DNA from: Rehmannia glutinosa
Taxonomy: Eukaryota > Streptophyta > Magnoliopsida > Lamiales > Orobanchaceae
Direction: 5' to 3'
DNA length: 64,000 nt
NCBI GenBank assembly: GCA_016081115.2
Contig: JABTTQ020001487.1
Span: forward strand, 434,001-498,000
The translations under genes were made by a program, and so were the position numbers. Below the pieces are notes generated by a model that saw only the letters and a program-made list of their open reading frames with translations, ran no database searches and was not told the origin of the DNA. The first letter of the stretch is position 1. Each line of letters begins with the position of its first letter. Positions 21,951-32,940 of this stretch are shown piece after piece.

Positions 21951-22520
21951 CCATCTTGTGTTCTCGGATGCGGATGCCGATCAGGTGGTTCATCCTCATT
22001 CTGACCCCCTGGTCATTATTGCACCGATTTTGGGTATTCCGGTCCACAGAATTTTGATTGACTCTGGAAGCTATTCGTCAATCATTTATGTCTGAGCTTT
22101 TCGAAGATTGAACGTGGACGATAGCTATATCCGTCCATGCAACGATAGCATTCTGGGGTTTGGAGGAGGAAGGATAGTCCCGCTCGGGGAAGTTGATTTG
22201 CCCATCCAAATGTGACAAGGGTTGCATAAACGGACCGTCATGACAACATTCAAAATAATCAACGCTGATTCGGAGTACAATGCTATCATTGGGAGGCCAT
22301 TGCTTTATATTATAAAAGCAGCCGTTTCAATATATCATTTTTGTATAAAATTCCCAACATCTGATGGCGAGGCTATACATAAAGGGAATCAAAGGGATTC
22401 ACGAGAATGCTCTCTCAAACTCCGATCGGTAGAGATTAACGTGGTGGAACGAGGACAAACCAGTGGAACCACACAAGGCGATCCCCTGCCCAAGGAGGAG
22501 CCCAAGCGAGGGGCGCCAAC
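21951..22520 (+). pseudogene. Tat protease within the embedded fragment
   Basis: Residues HRILIDSGSYSSIIYV mark the aspartic protease; a TGA follows within a few codons. NAIIGRPLL and IYHFCIKFPTSDGEAIHKG follow in the next open stretch. The charged linker between protease and RT is much shorter than in the 12721-13730 copy, so a deletion has joined the protease end to the RT start (near 22500). Confidence 0.75.
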
Positions 22521-23280
22521 TACGTATTGGTCATGATCTCCCAGAACCGTATCGAACCGAGCTGATTGAGTTTTTGGGAAATAATCTTGACGTCTTCGCA
22601 TGGACTCATGCAGACATGCCCGGAATTGACCCTAAGTATGCATGCCACCGCCTCAATATTGATCTAACGTTCGGCCCAGTTATCCAGAAAAGACGTAAGC
22701 TCGGCCCTGACAGACAAGCAGCACTCGAGGCCGAGGTTAACAAGTTGATAGACAATCAATTCATCCAGGAAGCTCTCTATCCCCGATGGGTTGCCAATCC
22801 TATTTTGGTAAAGAAGAGCAACGGCCAGTGGCGCCTGTGCGTGGATTTTACCGACCTGAATAAGGCATGCCCTAAGGATAGTTATCCATTGCCAAATATT
22901 GATTACATGGTGGATGCCACGGCGGGACACGAACTGATGAGCTTCATGGATGCATACTCGGGTTACAACCAAATACGAATGCACCCAGAAGACGAAGAAA
23001 ATACATCATTCTTCTCTGCTCGTGGAATTTACTGTTACAAGATGATGCCCTTCGGGTTGAAGAATGCTGGTGCGACCTACCAAAGGTTAGTAAATAAGAT
23101 GTTTGAGAAAATGATAGGTCACACTATGGAAGTCTATGTAGATGACATGTTGGTAAAATCACTGTACATATCCGATCATCTAAACGATCTTAATAAAATA
23201 TTTGCTGTTTTGAGAGAGTACAAGATGATGTTAAACCCGAGAAAGTGTACGTTTGGGGTCGGCTCGGGTAAAGTTTTGGG
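22521..23280 (+). pseudogene. Tat reverse transcriptase within the embedded fragment
   Basis: RT is open without stops: RQLRIGHDLPEPYRTELIEF, ALEAEVNKLIDNQFI, WRLCVDFTDLNKACPKD, MPFGLKNAGATYQ and an intact active site MEVYVDDMLVKS. It breaks off after KCTFGVGSGK at the junction with Athila sequence. It shows the residues that are mutated in the full-length copy (YVDD rather than YVDY, Glu rather than stop). Confidence 0.85.
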
Positions 23281-23285
23281 AGCAA

Positions 23286-24381
23286 AGCACCCTTCAGGGG
23301 TTAGGAAGGTCAAATCCACAGGGACTATTCAATTCACTCACGGGCAGCCCATGCACCCTTCAGGGGCATCGATTATTGCTCCGGGAGACACGGAAACTAA
23401 AGCAAATGGCGATGTTGAGGCCGAGGAAGAAGTTGAGGATCATCTTGCTGAACAAAAAGGGGTTGATAAACTTAAATCTTCTTCTAACCCTGATATTTCT
23501 AAACATAATGTTCCCCTTCCTTTTCCCAACGTTTTCAAAAGAAAAAGTTAGATTCGCAATTTGCTAAATTTTTGGATATATTTAAGAAACTGCATATTAA
23601 CTTTCCTTTTGCAGACGCATTGGAGCAGATGCCCAATTACGCTAAATTTTTTAAGGATGTTATGTAAAAAAAGAGAAAGATGACTGGTTTCGAGACAGTC
23701 AATCTGACAGAAGAATGCAGTACGATAATCCAGAGGAAACTACCACAGAAACTAAAAGATCCGGGGAGTTTCACTATCCCTTGTGCTATTGGTGATTTTT
23801 TCTTTAAGAAAGCACTTTGTGATTTAGGAGCGAGTATTAACTTGATGCCCTTGTCCATTTTCAGGCAACTTGGATTGGGAGAGGTGAAGCCATCTACGGT
23901 CACCTTACAACTTGAGGACCGATCACTCACGTATCCGAAGGGAATCATCAAGGATGTGCTTGTCAAAGTAGATAAATTCATATTCCTTGTGGATTTTTTG
24001 GTGCTGGATATGGAGGAGGACAAAGACGTCCCTTTGATACTTGGGCGTCCATTCCTAGCTAATGGGAAGGCCTTGATAGATGTGCAAAAGGGAGAACTCA
24101 CATTACGGGTTAATGATGAGCATGTTTTATTTACTATCTATAAGGCATTTCAATTTCATGATGGTGTTGAAAGTTGTAGTTTCATAGATGTAGTTGAGTC
24201 TTGCAGTGATGAGTATGCGGATCATACATTGTTTAAGGATGATTTAGAGTTTGGTTTGACACATTCGTGTTCAACATCAAACATGATGATTGATTTTGAT
24301 AACCAAGACTTGTATGACTGTGTCTGTGCTTTAGAAAACATGCAGGAGCTACCGAGAAGCGCGAGAGGCACACACACATAG
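23286..24381 (+). pseudogene. Athila-1 protease region
   Basis: After the Tat fragment, Athila coding resumes: VPLPFPNVFKRK, FAKFLDIFKKLHINFPF, ALEQMPNYAKFFKDV. The protease then follows, with FTIPCAIGDFFFKKALCDLG, ASINLMPLSIF, VDFLVLDMEED and DVPLILGRPFLAN, the standard Athila retropepsin motifs (catalytic DLGAS). Two stops break the lead-in (about 23549 and 23665); the protease body from 23680 is open. A GCACCCTTCAGGGG motif is repeated at 23285 and 23349. Confidence 0.85.
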
Positions 24382-24399
24382 AAAAAGGTCCGAGAGTCC

Positions 24400-24645
24400 G
24401 TTATGCAGGGGCGCACGACCCGTGCTACAGAGCACGCCCAGGTCGTGCGCATGATCGAAGAATAAAATGAGAAACCTGAAGAGAGCACGACCCGTGCGTC
24501 TGAGCACGGTCAGCCCGTGCGTGGGGTTGAAGAAAACGCAACATCACCTGAAGAGCGCATAGCCGTGCGTCTGAGCACGGGCAGGTCATGCGTGAGGACG
24601 AAACAAAGGACTCAACAACTGAAGAGGGCACGATCTGTGCGTCAA
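24400..24645. repeat. Palindrome-rich repeat between protease and RT
   Basis: About three to four imperfect units of roughly 65 bp each contain GCACGACCCGTGCG, GAGCACGGGCAG and GGTCGTGCGC-type inverted motifs, with CCTGAAGAG between units. The same GCACGG/CCGTGC words occur in the LTRs of this element (17595-17715, 27855-28025). The block is partly open and would encode Arg/Ser-rich residues. Confidence 0.7.
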
Positions 24646-25436
24646 CCCGAAGAACCAATTTTGAACCCTGTACTCAAACTCTTGCCCGAGTATCTCAAAT
24701 ATGCATTTCTTGGAGCACATAACATGAATCCGATAATCATATCGTCCCTTTTAACCTCTGTTAAACTTGATAAATTGCCTATGGTGTTAAGAAAATATAA
24801 GTCTGCGATAGGTTGGTCAATCTCTGATTTAAAAGGCATCAGTCCATCGATTGTAAGGTATAAAATTAGAATGGAAGATGTCTATAAACCTTCGGTGGAA
24901 AATCAAAGAAGATTAAACCCTATCATGCAAGAAGTCATTAGAAAAGAGGTTCTAAATGGGTTAGATACCGGAATCATATATGCTATTTCTAATAGTTCTT
25001 GGGTAAGTCCAGTAAAGGGGGGATGATTGTAGTTAGAAACAAAAGTGATGAGCTTATTGCAACTAGAATAGTAACTGGGTGGCGTATTTGCATAGATTAT
25101 AGGAAGTTGAATGATGCTACTCGTAAAGATCACTTTTCCCTTCCCTTTATCAATATAATGTTAGATCACTTGGCGGGATATGATTATTATTGTTTTGTCG
25201 ATGGTTATTCCGGGTATAATCAGATCATGATTGCCCCGGAAGACCAAGAGAAGACGACATTTACATGCCCCTATGGTACGTTTGTATTTCGCAGAATGCC
25301 ATTCGGACTATGTAATGCACCCACAACTTTTCAGCGATGCATGATGGCTATCTTTCATGATTTTATCGAGAAAATAATGGAGGTTTTTATAGATGATTTT
25401 TCTGTGTTTGGAGATTCATTTGATCATTGGGATACA
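24646..25436 (+). pseudogene. Athila-1 reverse transcriptase, truncated
   Basis: Residues LKLLPEYLKYAFLG and SAIGWSISDLKGISPS lead into RT: GWRICIDYRKLNDATRKDH, CFVDGYSGYNQI, MPFGLCNAPTTFQ and the active site EVFIDDFSVFGDSFDH. A frame slip near 25020 joins the two open blocks. The frame stops at 25437-25439, right after GDSFDHWDT, where the thumb and connection should follow. RNase H and integrase are absent, so the copy cannot integrate by its own proteins. Confidence 0.85.
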
Positions 25437-25439
25437 TGA

Positions 25440-26622
25440 GGAGGTTTGGTAGATGTTTGAACGAGTGGGGTGGACCGCCTTCATGCAAGGGCGGTGGCCA
25501 ACGTTTAAGACAGTAGCACTCGAGTTCCTGAGCACCGTGGATATTACTGAGACATGAGCAAACAATGAGCCCCAAAAAATCCATTTTCGATTGGGCAACG
25601 TGTGGAGGCACGTCACTATCGCCCAACTTAATGAGATTTTTGGGGTACCGTCTGATGCCCCTTTCCAGACCGCAGCGAATTATAGCCAGTATGATTTCTG
25701 GCGAATGTTGGTTCAGACAAAGGAGACCGGCCCGATACAATATGCGGCACGCATATCAAAGGCCTCATCGCTCTAAAACCCCATCTTCTGCTACATCCAA
25801 AATGTAACGGCTCACTCAGTGTACGCTCAACACAACAACGGGGGTGTGCAAGCTCGGGAGCTATACCTACTTTTGTGTATGCTCACCCGCACCCCTTACA
25901 ACATGGCGGCTCACTTTGTGAAACACGCCGTGTATGTTTCCAAGCAGGAAGCAGAGACAATACTGATTGGGGGAATGCTAACCCCCATTGCTTGACATTT
26001 TGGGGTTGATATGCACAGAATGGAGCCGATAGCGGGTAGTCGGAGCATCAACATGAACGCCCTCCGCACGATGAAAATAATAACTGACGAGGAGAACATC
26101 CTTTGTTTTCAACAAAGGGTTGGACTGGCCTTCCCACTCCCCAACCCGCAGCTCACAACTGTGGTGGACAATGAAGTAATTGGCTTATGAACTATGAGAC
26201 ACATATCAGAGTCATGGAAGGCCTGTCTGCAAGGAAAAGGAGGAGGGTAGCTGGGTTACCCGATGAAGAGGATTTGGCGATTGAGGCAAGGGAATATGAT
26301 CGGCAAGAGAGGGGCTATGAGCCAGGCTTCCAGCAGGGAGGCTTCGAGCAGGGATTCCATCAGGGAAGGCCCGACATTCCTAAGAGCTCCCACCAAGGTG
26401 AGGAGCGTGGGGGACATGATTATCAGGATTGATTCTTTGCTTTTGAGGAGGGCTTGCGGCAGCATCAGGACGAGTTCTGGCAGCACCAGGATGAGTTCCG
26501 TGCCTTCAGAATGGAGCAAGATCAGATATATCAGGCCCAGGAGCAGAGGTATCAGGCCCAAAAGCAGCGGAAATTGGAGATGTTGCAAATGATGCATCAG
26601 ATACAAATGTGGCACATCTCCT
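25440..26622 (+). pseudogene. Athila 3' ORF (ATHILA ORF-1 type)
   Basis: It begins directly after the truncated RT: GWTAFMQGRWPTFKTVALEF, LSTVDIT, VWRHVTIAQLNEIFGVP, QYDFWRMLV and MLTRTPYNMAAHFVKHAVY. This is the layout of the extra 3' ORF of Athila elements, sometimes called env-like, although I see no convincing membrane segment. The end is a Gln/Glu-rich coiled coil (HQDEFWQHQDEFRAF, QDQIYQAQEQRYQAQ). At least four in-frame stops are visible (about 25555, 25774, 25994, 26188). Confidence 0.65.
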
Positions 26623-26639
26623 AAGGCCACTTTCCGCCG

Positions 26640-27576
26640 CCACCCCCACAGTAATCATGGTTGATATACTTTGAATTACGCACTTACAAGCCTGTGAGCT
26701 TCTTGAGCCTTTACTGCTTTTATTATATGCAATCTTATTTGTTGATTGAGTGTGTCATTCATGTTGATTTGAATTCTAGAACTTGCTCTGGTATCTCCGT
26801 CAAAGTCACATGTTGTATACAGTTTATGAAAATAATTTTAGGCCATTTTTGTTAAGCCTTTCAAGCCTTTTTGCCTACCTTATGATATTTGATTTCCCTA
26901 GTTAGCCAATTTGAGCCTATTGCCTGATTTTTGATAGCCACATTTCAAGCCTTAAGCCTTAACTTGATATATTTGTTACCCTAAGCTTGAGCGTATATCA
27001 TTGAGTAAAGGGATTGAATAAAGGGTTGAATGAAAAGGTATCAAGAAGTTAGAAAATGGTGTATATGTTGGGTGATTGGAAATAAAAGAAGAAAAGGAGG
27101 AAAAGGGAGGATACTCACAAAAGAGTCGGAAAAAAAAAACGACTGCATAAGTGACTTGGCCGTAAATGAACATATAAGCTGGGAATGGTGATGTAAGGCG
27201 AAATAGAATAATTGTATGAAAAAGAAGGGAGAAATAGAGATGTGATAGAATAAAAGGTGATTGGGGGTGCATAGTTGATTTGAACAAGAATAATTTGAGA
27301 AAAAACGATGTGCTTACCAATCTATACACTTGAGTTTGAGTCACTTTATCCAGATTTCCCTACCTTAACCAAAGAGCCTTCATTACAACCATAAGCAAAG
27401 TCCTTTCTGATTTGTGAATTGCATACAATCGAGTGGCGGAGATGTGAGACGACTTGCAAGCATATGGTAATTTTTCAAGAGTGAATACACGTGACACACT
27501 TTATCCATGAGAGGCGTGATTTGAAGTGTTTGCCATGAAGCATATGGTAATTTGAAGCTTGGTTGGTTTTCAACAT
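26640..27576. other. Athila-1 3' untranslated region
   Basis: No gene is visible. It contains a purine-rich stretch at about 27090-27140 (AAAAGAAGAAAAGGAGGAAA) that could act in priming, although it is not next to the 3' LTR. Repeats of the type TTGAAGTGTTTGC and GCATATGGTAATTT occur near 27460-27660. Confidence 0.45.
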
Positions 27577-28954
27577 TGATGCGTTGTTACCCCATTTGTG
27601 TTTTGTCTTGTTTATAAAGTGTTGAGTGAATACACGTTTGATTTGAAGTGTTTGCTAGAATGATTTTGATAATTGTAAATAAGGCTTTAGCATTTTAAAC
27701 AATAGGAATTTGTTGATAATTGTAGCATTTTAATGAACGATAATGAACCGCCAATACTTGATGTTATGTATGAAGTTTGGAGTTGAATCAGGAAGAAGTC
27801 AGACGAACCGGGCGAGAAACGACAAAAAACAAACTGATATCAAGCTTAGCAGGAGCGCACGGGCAGGGCGTGCATCCCTATCACGGCCCGTGCGCTAACA
27901 CAAGGCTAGTTCTCAAGTTTCGACTACACGCACGGGCTGGTCGTGCGTCCTTCAGCAATTGACTGGTTTCTACGGCACCAAGCACGGGCTAGGCGTGCGC
28001 TAGGCGCACGGCCCGTGTGCCTGTGCAGGAAAAAAAGTCTGGCACGGTTTGAACTAGGTTTTCGACCCGAACGAAGTACAAATAGAGACATAGCGCCCAC
28101 AAATAAGGACACGGTGAATTTTGCCCTAGAAAGCAGAGAAAAGAGCAACTTCCCACCGGAGAATTGGAGAGATCGATCAAGACCACAACCGCACCTTCGA
28201 GGATTGAAGATAGATCGAGAGATCGTCAACATCCCCGAGTTCACTCATTCCATAGTATTTTTTAATTTCAATTAGTTAGACATGAACATGAATAATTTGT
28301 CTATGGATTATTTATTATCTATGTCTGGCTAAACTTCTTGTAATTCCCGAGTTTGGGAGTAGGTTAATGGATACTTTTATTTGATAATTAATTGCAATTG
28401 TTAATGTTTTCCAACTCTTTCAAGTACTTTTCTTTAATTCTTGTTTTATCAAAACGCGATTGGTTTAACTTGTTTTATGTATTGATTCATAATTCTAACC
28501 GATGAGTTTCAATACTAGATCTATGAGTATTGACATGAATATCTTGCATGATTGAGAAGTCTGTGAATATTCGTGAGGATTTCCAATCAACGCATTTACA
28601 TGCATCTCGAGAGAGAGGTAAATTACTTTTGTGATTGTTCTATAGGGAAGAATATGTTTAAATTTGGTTTGATTAATCTGATAATAAAATGAGATATTAA
28701 CTGAAACCATAACCCAGGAATCCATTCAACTACTTGATCTTTTAATCAACTCTTTGCTTTGTTTCTTTTAGGATAAATTTCTGCTTTAGTTTATAAAACC
28801 AATTCACTCACTTTCGATCGTCTAGATAAAAATAAGGCTATTATAATCCAGTACTTAGTACATTAATTCATTAGTCCCTGTGGATTCGACCTTGCTAACC
28901 CTATTCTATAAACTGCACCGTACACTTGCGGTGAAGCTAAAAATAAGGCGAACA
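27577..28954 (+). repeat. 3' LTR of Athila-1
   Basis: From about 27710 it matches the 5' LTR closely, ending GCGAACA before AGTAC (28955-28959). The first ~130 bp are far more diverged than the rest, so the exact start is uncertain. It lacks the segment around GAGCTTTTGGGAGTTGGA (18291-18330 in the 5' LTR). Confidence 0.8.
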
Positions 28955-29098
28955 AGTACCTTTTAGGTACCTCTCAATTATTTTTGCTGCTGCAAAATAA
29001 ATTTTACTGACAACAGGCTGACTATAAGCAATGCCAGGCCTTGCATTGAGATAAAGTAATGATCCAATCAATTTCCTGTAAAGTGTTGAATCAATCTT

Positions 29099-29955
29099 TC
29101 AGCAATCGTCATGACCTAGAAATTTTTCATTCAATGCCATCGGAGTCGAGATTGGCTTGCACTGGTTCATATTGAATTTCTTGAGAAGATCATCAATGTA
29201 TTTTTCTTGTGATAGAAAAATTCTTCCCGACCTTTGTTTTACTTGAATCCCAAGAAAATACTGCATGAGTCTCAAATCTGTCATCTCGAAATCTTTCATT
29301 CTTTTATTCTTAAATTCTTCCACCATGCCTTTATTTGTGCCAAAGTAGATCGAGTCATCCACATAAAGGCATACGACAAGAAAATCATTGTCAGAACTCT
29401 TTATATAAAGATATCTTCACTTGAACTTTGATTGAAATCATTTTCAATGAGATAACTATTGATTTTGCTATTCCATGCTCGTGGTGCTTGCTTCAGGCCA
29501 TATAATGATTTCTTAAAACAAAATTCTTTATCTTGGCCTTTGATTCTGAATCCCTTCGGCTGCTTGACAAAAACTTCTTCTTGGATTTCTCCATTTAAAA
29601 AAGCTGATTTTAAATCGAGTTGGTAAACACAAAGCTCCAATTGAGCTTCAAATGCTAAAATAGTGCGTATCGACTCCATCCTTGCAACTGGAGCAAAAGT
29701 TCCAGAAAAGTCAATCCCGGGATGTTGAGAATACCCTTTTGCGACAAGTCGGGCTTTGTATTTTTGGATTGAACTGTCTTCTTTGTCTTTGATCTTATAG
29801 ATCCATATTACACCGATAGTTTTCTTTCTTTCAGGCAGTTCAGCGAGCTCCCAGGTTTTATTCTTCTCTATGGTGGACATTTCTTCGTTCATTGCTTTTC
29901 TCCAATATTCTTCTTTTGATGCTTCTTCAAATGTTGGAGGCTCACTTGTGAACAA
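29099..29955 (-). pseudogene. Copia reverse transcriptase
   Basis: The - strand reads YWRKAMNEEMSTIEKNKTWE, KYKARLVAKGYSQ, GIDFSGTFAPVAR, YQLDLKSAFLNGEIQEEVFV, KSLYGLKQAPRAW and, after a frame change near 29400, the active site YVDDSIYFG, then LRLMQYFLGIQVKQ. These are the ordered Copia RT motifs. The reading frame runs towards the RNase H at 16850-17296 on the far side of Athila-1. Confidence 0.9.
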
Positions 29956-29984
29956 AACAAGTACACTTGTTTCATAAATTTCTC

Positions 29985-31062
29985 TTAGTGAACGTGTCTT
30001 TCATATAGGACTTTCATATTCAGATTATTTTTCAATTCTTGGAGTAGGAATTGTTGTATCTCGCTCAATATTCTGAACTTGTGAAGAAGCTTGAGAAATC
30101 GATGGATCAAGATAGGATGTTGAGTCAATAACTTGCTTTCTTTTCCGGTTCCAATTTGCAGTTTCATCAAAGACAACATCTCGTGAAACGATAATTTTGC
30201 TTGTAGTAGGTTCCAACAAGCGGTAGTCTTTAGACTCATCACTATAGCCAATAAAGAGAAGTTTTTTGCCTTTCTCATCAAAATTTTCATGGCTTTGCGA
30301 TGGAATGTGGGCATATGTTAGGCTACCAAAGATTCTGAGATGATCAACTATTGACTTTTGCTTGTACCAGGCTTCATAAGGGGTTTTATTCCGAACAACC
30401 TTCGTAGGAGATCGATTGAGAATATAAACTGCCATGTATACAGTTTCCGTCTAGTATAAATTTGGAAGCTCTTTGCCTTTTAGCAGGCTTTTGGCCATTT
30501 CAACAAATGTACGATTTTTTCTTTCGGCAACGCCTTTTTGCTGAGGGGTTCTACTCACGGTCAATTGTCTTTTAATCCCATTTGCTTTGCAATATTCAAT
30601 GAAAGGATTATACAAAAACTCTCCTCCACGATCGTTCCTCAAAGTTTTCATTAGAAAACCACTTTGTATTTCAACAAGTACTTTGAATTGGATGAAAGTA
30701 GAAAAGACCCCTGATATTTGACTGAAAAAATAAATCCACATTATCATTGTGTAATCGTCAACAAAGAGAATAAAGTATCTCTTATTTCTTGGTGTGGGAG
30801 TTTGCATTGGCCCACAAATACTTGAATGTGCAAGCTCCAACGGCGCTTTTGCTTGCCATGAATGTTTTGGAAATGGAAACTTGTGCAATTTTCCATAAAT
30901 GCAGCCTTCACAAACTTGATTTGTTTTTTGAATATCGGGAAGTCTGATCACCATCTTTTTCTCCTTGAGTAGTTGAAGACCTTTACCATTAAGATGATCA
31001 TTCCGCAAAATGCCATAGATTTGATAAATCTGCATTTTCAACTTTAAGTGCACAAATTTCAC
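29985..31062 (-). pseudogene. Copia integrase
   Basis: A zinc-binding pre-integrase part (CEGCIYGKLHKFPF) leads to the catalytic core. The first acidic position reads AHSSICGPM, where Copia normally has H-[ST]-D-x-CGPM, so the first Asp of the DDE triad is lost. The second and third are kept (TLRNDRGGEF, TPQQKGVAERKNR). The C-terminal part shows MAVYILNRSPTKVVRNKTPY, EAWYKQK and FGSLTYAHIPSQ. A stop near 30450 splits it. Confidence 0.87.
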
Positions 31063-31408
31063 TTAGCGGCATCGTGAGAGGAAATATTTTATTTTTCATC
31101 TCAATATTTGCAATGATGATATTCTTCTTCTTGTCAAGGATTTGGCACTTTCCGTCGTCAAAGTGGACAGAGAAATCTTTTTGAATAAGTTGTCCAAAAC
31201 TAAGAAGGTTGTGCGAAAGATTTGGCACATAAAGAACATCAGTAATGAGTTTTATGTTACCTTCTTTAGTTTGGACAACAATAGTATCTTTTCCTTTTGC
31301 ACTGCTTTGTGAACCATTACCGAGAATTATTTGAGAGGTAATGTTCGGATTGAGATCCACAAAGATATCTCGATTTTTGGTCATTTGGTTGTTGCAGCCA
31401 CTATCCAA
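31063..31408 (-). pseudogene. Copia aspartic protease
   Basis: MDSGCNNQMTKNRDIF carries the DSG catalytic motif, followed by ILGNGSQSSAKGKDTI and VPNLSHNLLSFGQL. This is the standard Copia protease ending in the L-SISQL-like motif, and it continues into the pre-integrase. A stop lies just before it (about 31411). Confidence 0.85.
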
Positions 31409-31489
31409 ATATCACATGCTTTTGGATTAACAATTGGCACTTGAGTAGAACAATAATTCTTCTTTTGACTGCTCCAAAAATTTGCCATC

Positions 31490-32366
31490 TTATTTTGCTT
31501 CGGATTTTCCTTTATTTTGGAACCAACAATCATTTTGTGAATGCATAGGAATTTTGCATCTTTTTACATCTAAAGAAACAATCTTTAGACTCATGATTTG
31601 ACTTTTTGCAAATAACACAAGTAGGATTGTTATCGGAGTTTTGTGGTGACTTGCCTTTCCAATTGCTTTTCTTTTCACTTTGCCTCCACTTGCCATTTCC
31701 CTTTCTGTAATCTGAGCCTCCTTTGAATTCACCTCGATTACTCGAACTTGAGTTTAAAGCTAGCTTGGATTGAAAGATTTGTTCGGTTGATGGATTAGCC
31801 GAACGATTGATTCTTTGCTCATGTGCTAGAAGCAATCACGTCAACTCGTACAAGGTCATTTTAGACAAATCTTTAGATTCTTTGATAGCAGCAACTGCGT
31901 GGTCGAATTTGAGGAGAAGACATGGTAACGCTTTTTCCATGACTCTTTTATCTTGGATCGTATCTCCGCAACTTTTGATTTGATTCACGATCTCCGTCAC
32001 TCGTGATGAGAAATCACGAACCGACTCCTTTTGGTCCATTTTTAGATTGTCAAAATCTCTCCATAAAGATTGGAGTTTCAAGGCGATCATCTTTTCAGTT
32101 CCTTGAAATTATTGCTTCAAAATTTCCCAATCATCTGTCTTTTTTAACACCAAAAACATGAGGAAAAAAGGATTTTCCGACACTTGTTGAATGTATCGTA
32201 GCGCCATTGCATCTTTTTTCTTGAGCTCCTTTTGCAGTTTTGCAGAATCTTCTTTCTCTTTGGTTGGTTCTTCGTCATCGATCACATGCCAAAGATCCAA
32301 AGAGATAATGAAAGTTTGCATTTGGCTACTCCAATAATCATAATATTCTCCTTCAAAGATTGACAC
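31490..32366 (-). pseudogene. Copia gag
   Basis: The start FEGEYYDYWSSQMQTFI resembles the usual Copia gag N terminus. It is followed by a UBN2-like capsid helix region (SLWRDFDNLKMDQKESVRDF, RVTEIVNQIKSCGDTI). The zinc knuckle CVICKKSNHESKDC fits C-x2-C-x4-H-x4-C and binds RNA. Two stops (about 32107 and 31834) and a frame slip near 31590 interrupt it. Confidence 0.82.
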
Positions 32367-32922
32367 TTGACTTGGAGAATATGATAATAAGGAAGTCTAT
32401 CTTTTGACTGAGAATATGATCTTTTTTTTTTTTCTCTCAACTTTCTTAGTCCAGTTGATGCTCATCTTTCTGGTATGTCCAATCTTAAAGCCATTGTACT
32501 TGACTCCAATACGTAAATAGAAAACTCGGGTAGGGCCTTAATTTAAAGCCATTGGACGAGTTTGCTTTGAAACTTAAGCACTACTTCCGGCAAGCTAGAT
32601 GAATAAACTGAAGAAAATTCACTTGCTGAAAAAAAACAAAGTCCTGTCGTTGGCTTCACCAAAGTATAGGAAATGTATCACTTGCTCAAAAAATGTCTAT
32701 GTGGTGGATTACTTGCTGTCGAAAAATGATAGGGTCTCTGTGGTGGGCTATTTCAACTTCAAAATGGGCTTGCAACTTTGTTTAAGACAGAATTGATTGA
32801 TCACTTGATGCTTGCTAGACAAACTATCGTGGACCACTTAGATCAACATGAACTTTTATATATTTGTTTGTGCTATGGCTGTAACACTGCAACACTAATT
32901 TGGGATAAGTTTTGTATTATAT
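32367..32922. other. Copia 5' leader
   Basis: Untranslated region between the primer site and gag. It contains a poly-T run (32420-32435) and no convincing frame. Confidence 0.5.
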
Positions 32923-32936
32923 GGCTCTAGATACCA
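32923..32936 (-). promoter_or_regulatory. Copia primer binding site
   Basis: On the - strand the sequence after the 5' LTR reads TGGTATCTAGAGCC. It differs from the usual initiator-methionine tRNA site TGGTATCAGAGC by one inserted base. Confidence 0.75.
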
Positions 32937-32940
32937 AATT

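Larger units (their letters stand above)
20373..23285 (+). mobile_element. Tat gag-pol fragment embedded in Athila gag
   Basis: The main piece (about 20430-23280) is the Tat family of 5054-16260 in + orientation, from mid-gag into RT. There are no LTRs and no target duplication. The left edge (20373-20425) is patchwork. It carries CCGACCCCAAACGTACAC then TTTGCTCCCAAAAATTTACC, the reverse complement of the right-edge RT sequence at 23246-23285, followed by TTAGTACATTAAT as in the Athila LTR. The fragment ends abruptly in RT after the GTAAAGTTTTGGG stretch. This looks like template switching during reverse transcription, or a later rearrangement, rather than ordinary integration. Confidence 0.8.
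17302..28954 (+). mobile_element. Athila-like Ty3/Gypsy retrotransposon, internally rearranged
   Basis: LTRs at 17302-18719 and about 27577-28954 end in AAGGCGAACA. AGTAC is duplicated at 17297-17301 and 28955-28959. The primer site GTTTTTGGCGCCGTTGCCGG follows the 5' LTR. Gag, protease and RT are present, then a 3' ORF of the Athila type. RNase H and integrase are missing. A 2.9-kb piece of a Tat element interrupts the gag-protease junction. The element is inserted into the Copia pol gene. Confidence 0.9.

Noticed and set aside
25440..26622. True viral-type envelope protein in Athila-1
   Set aside because: The region resembles the Athila 3' ORF family, but I see no signal peptide or transmembrane segment that would support an envelope function.
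27943..28275. 110-residue frame as a gene
   Set aside because: It lies wholly in the Athila-1 LTR and is repeated only as LTR sequence; palindromic GC words keep it open.
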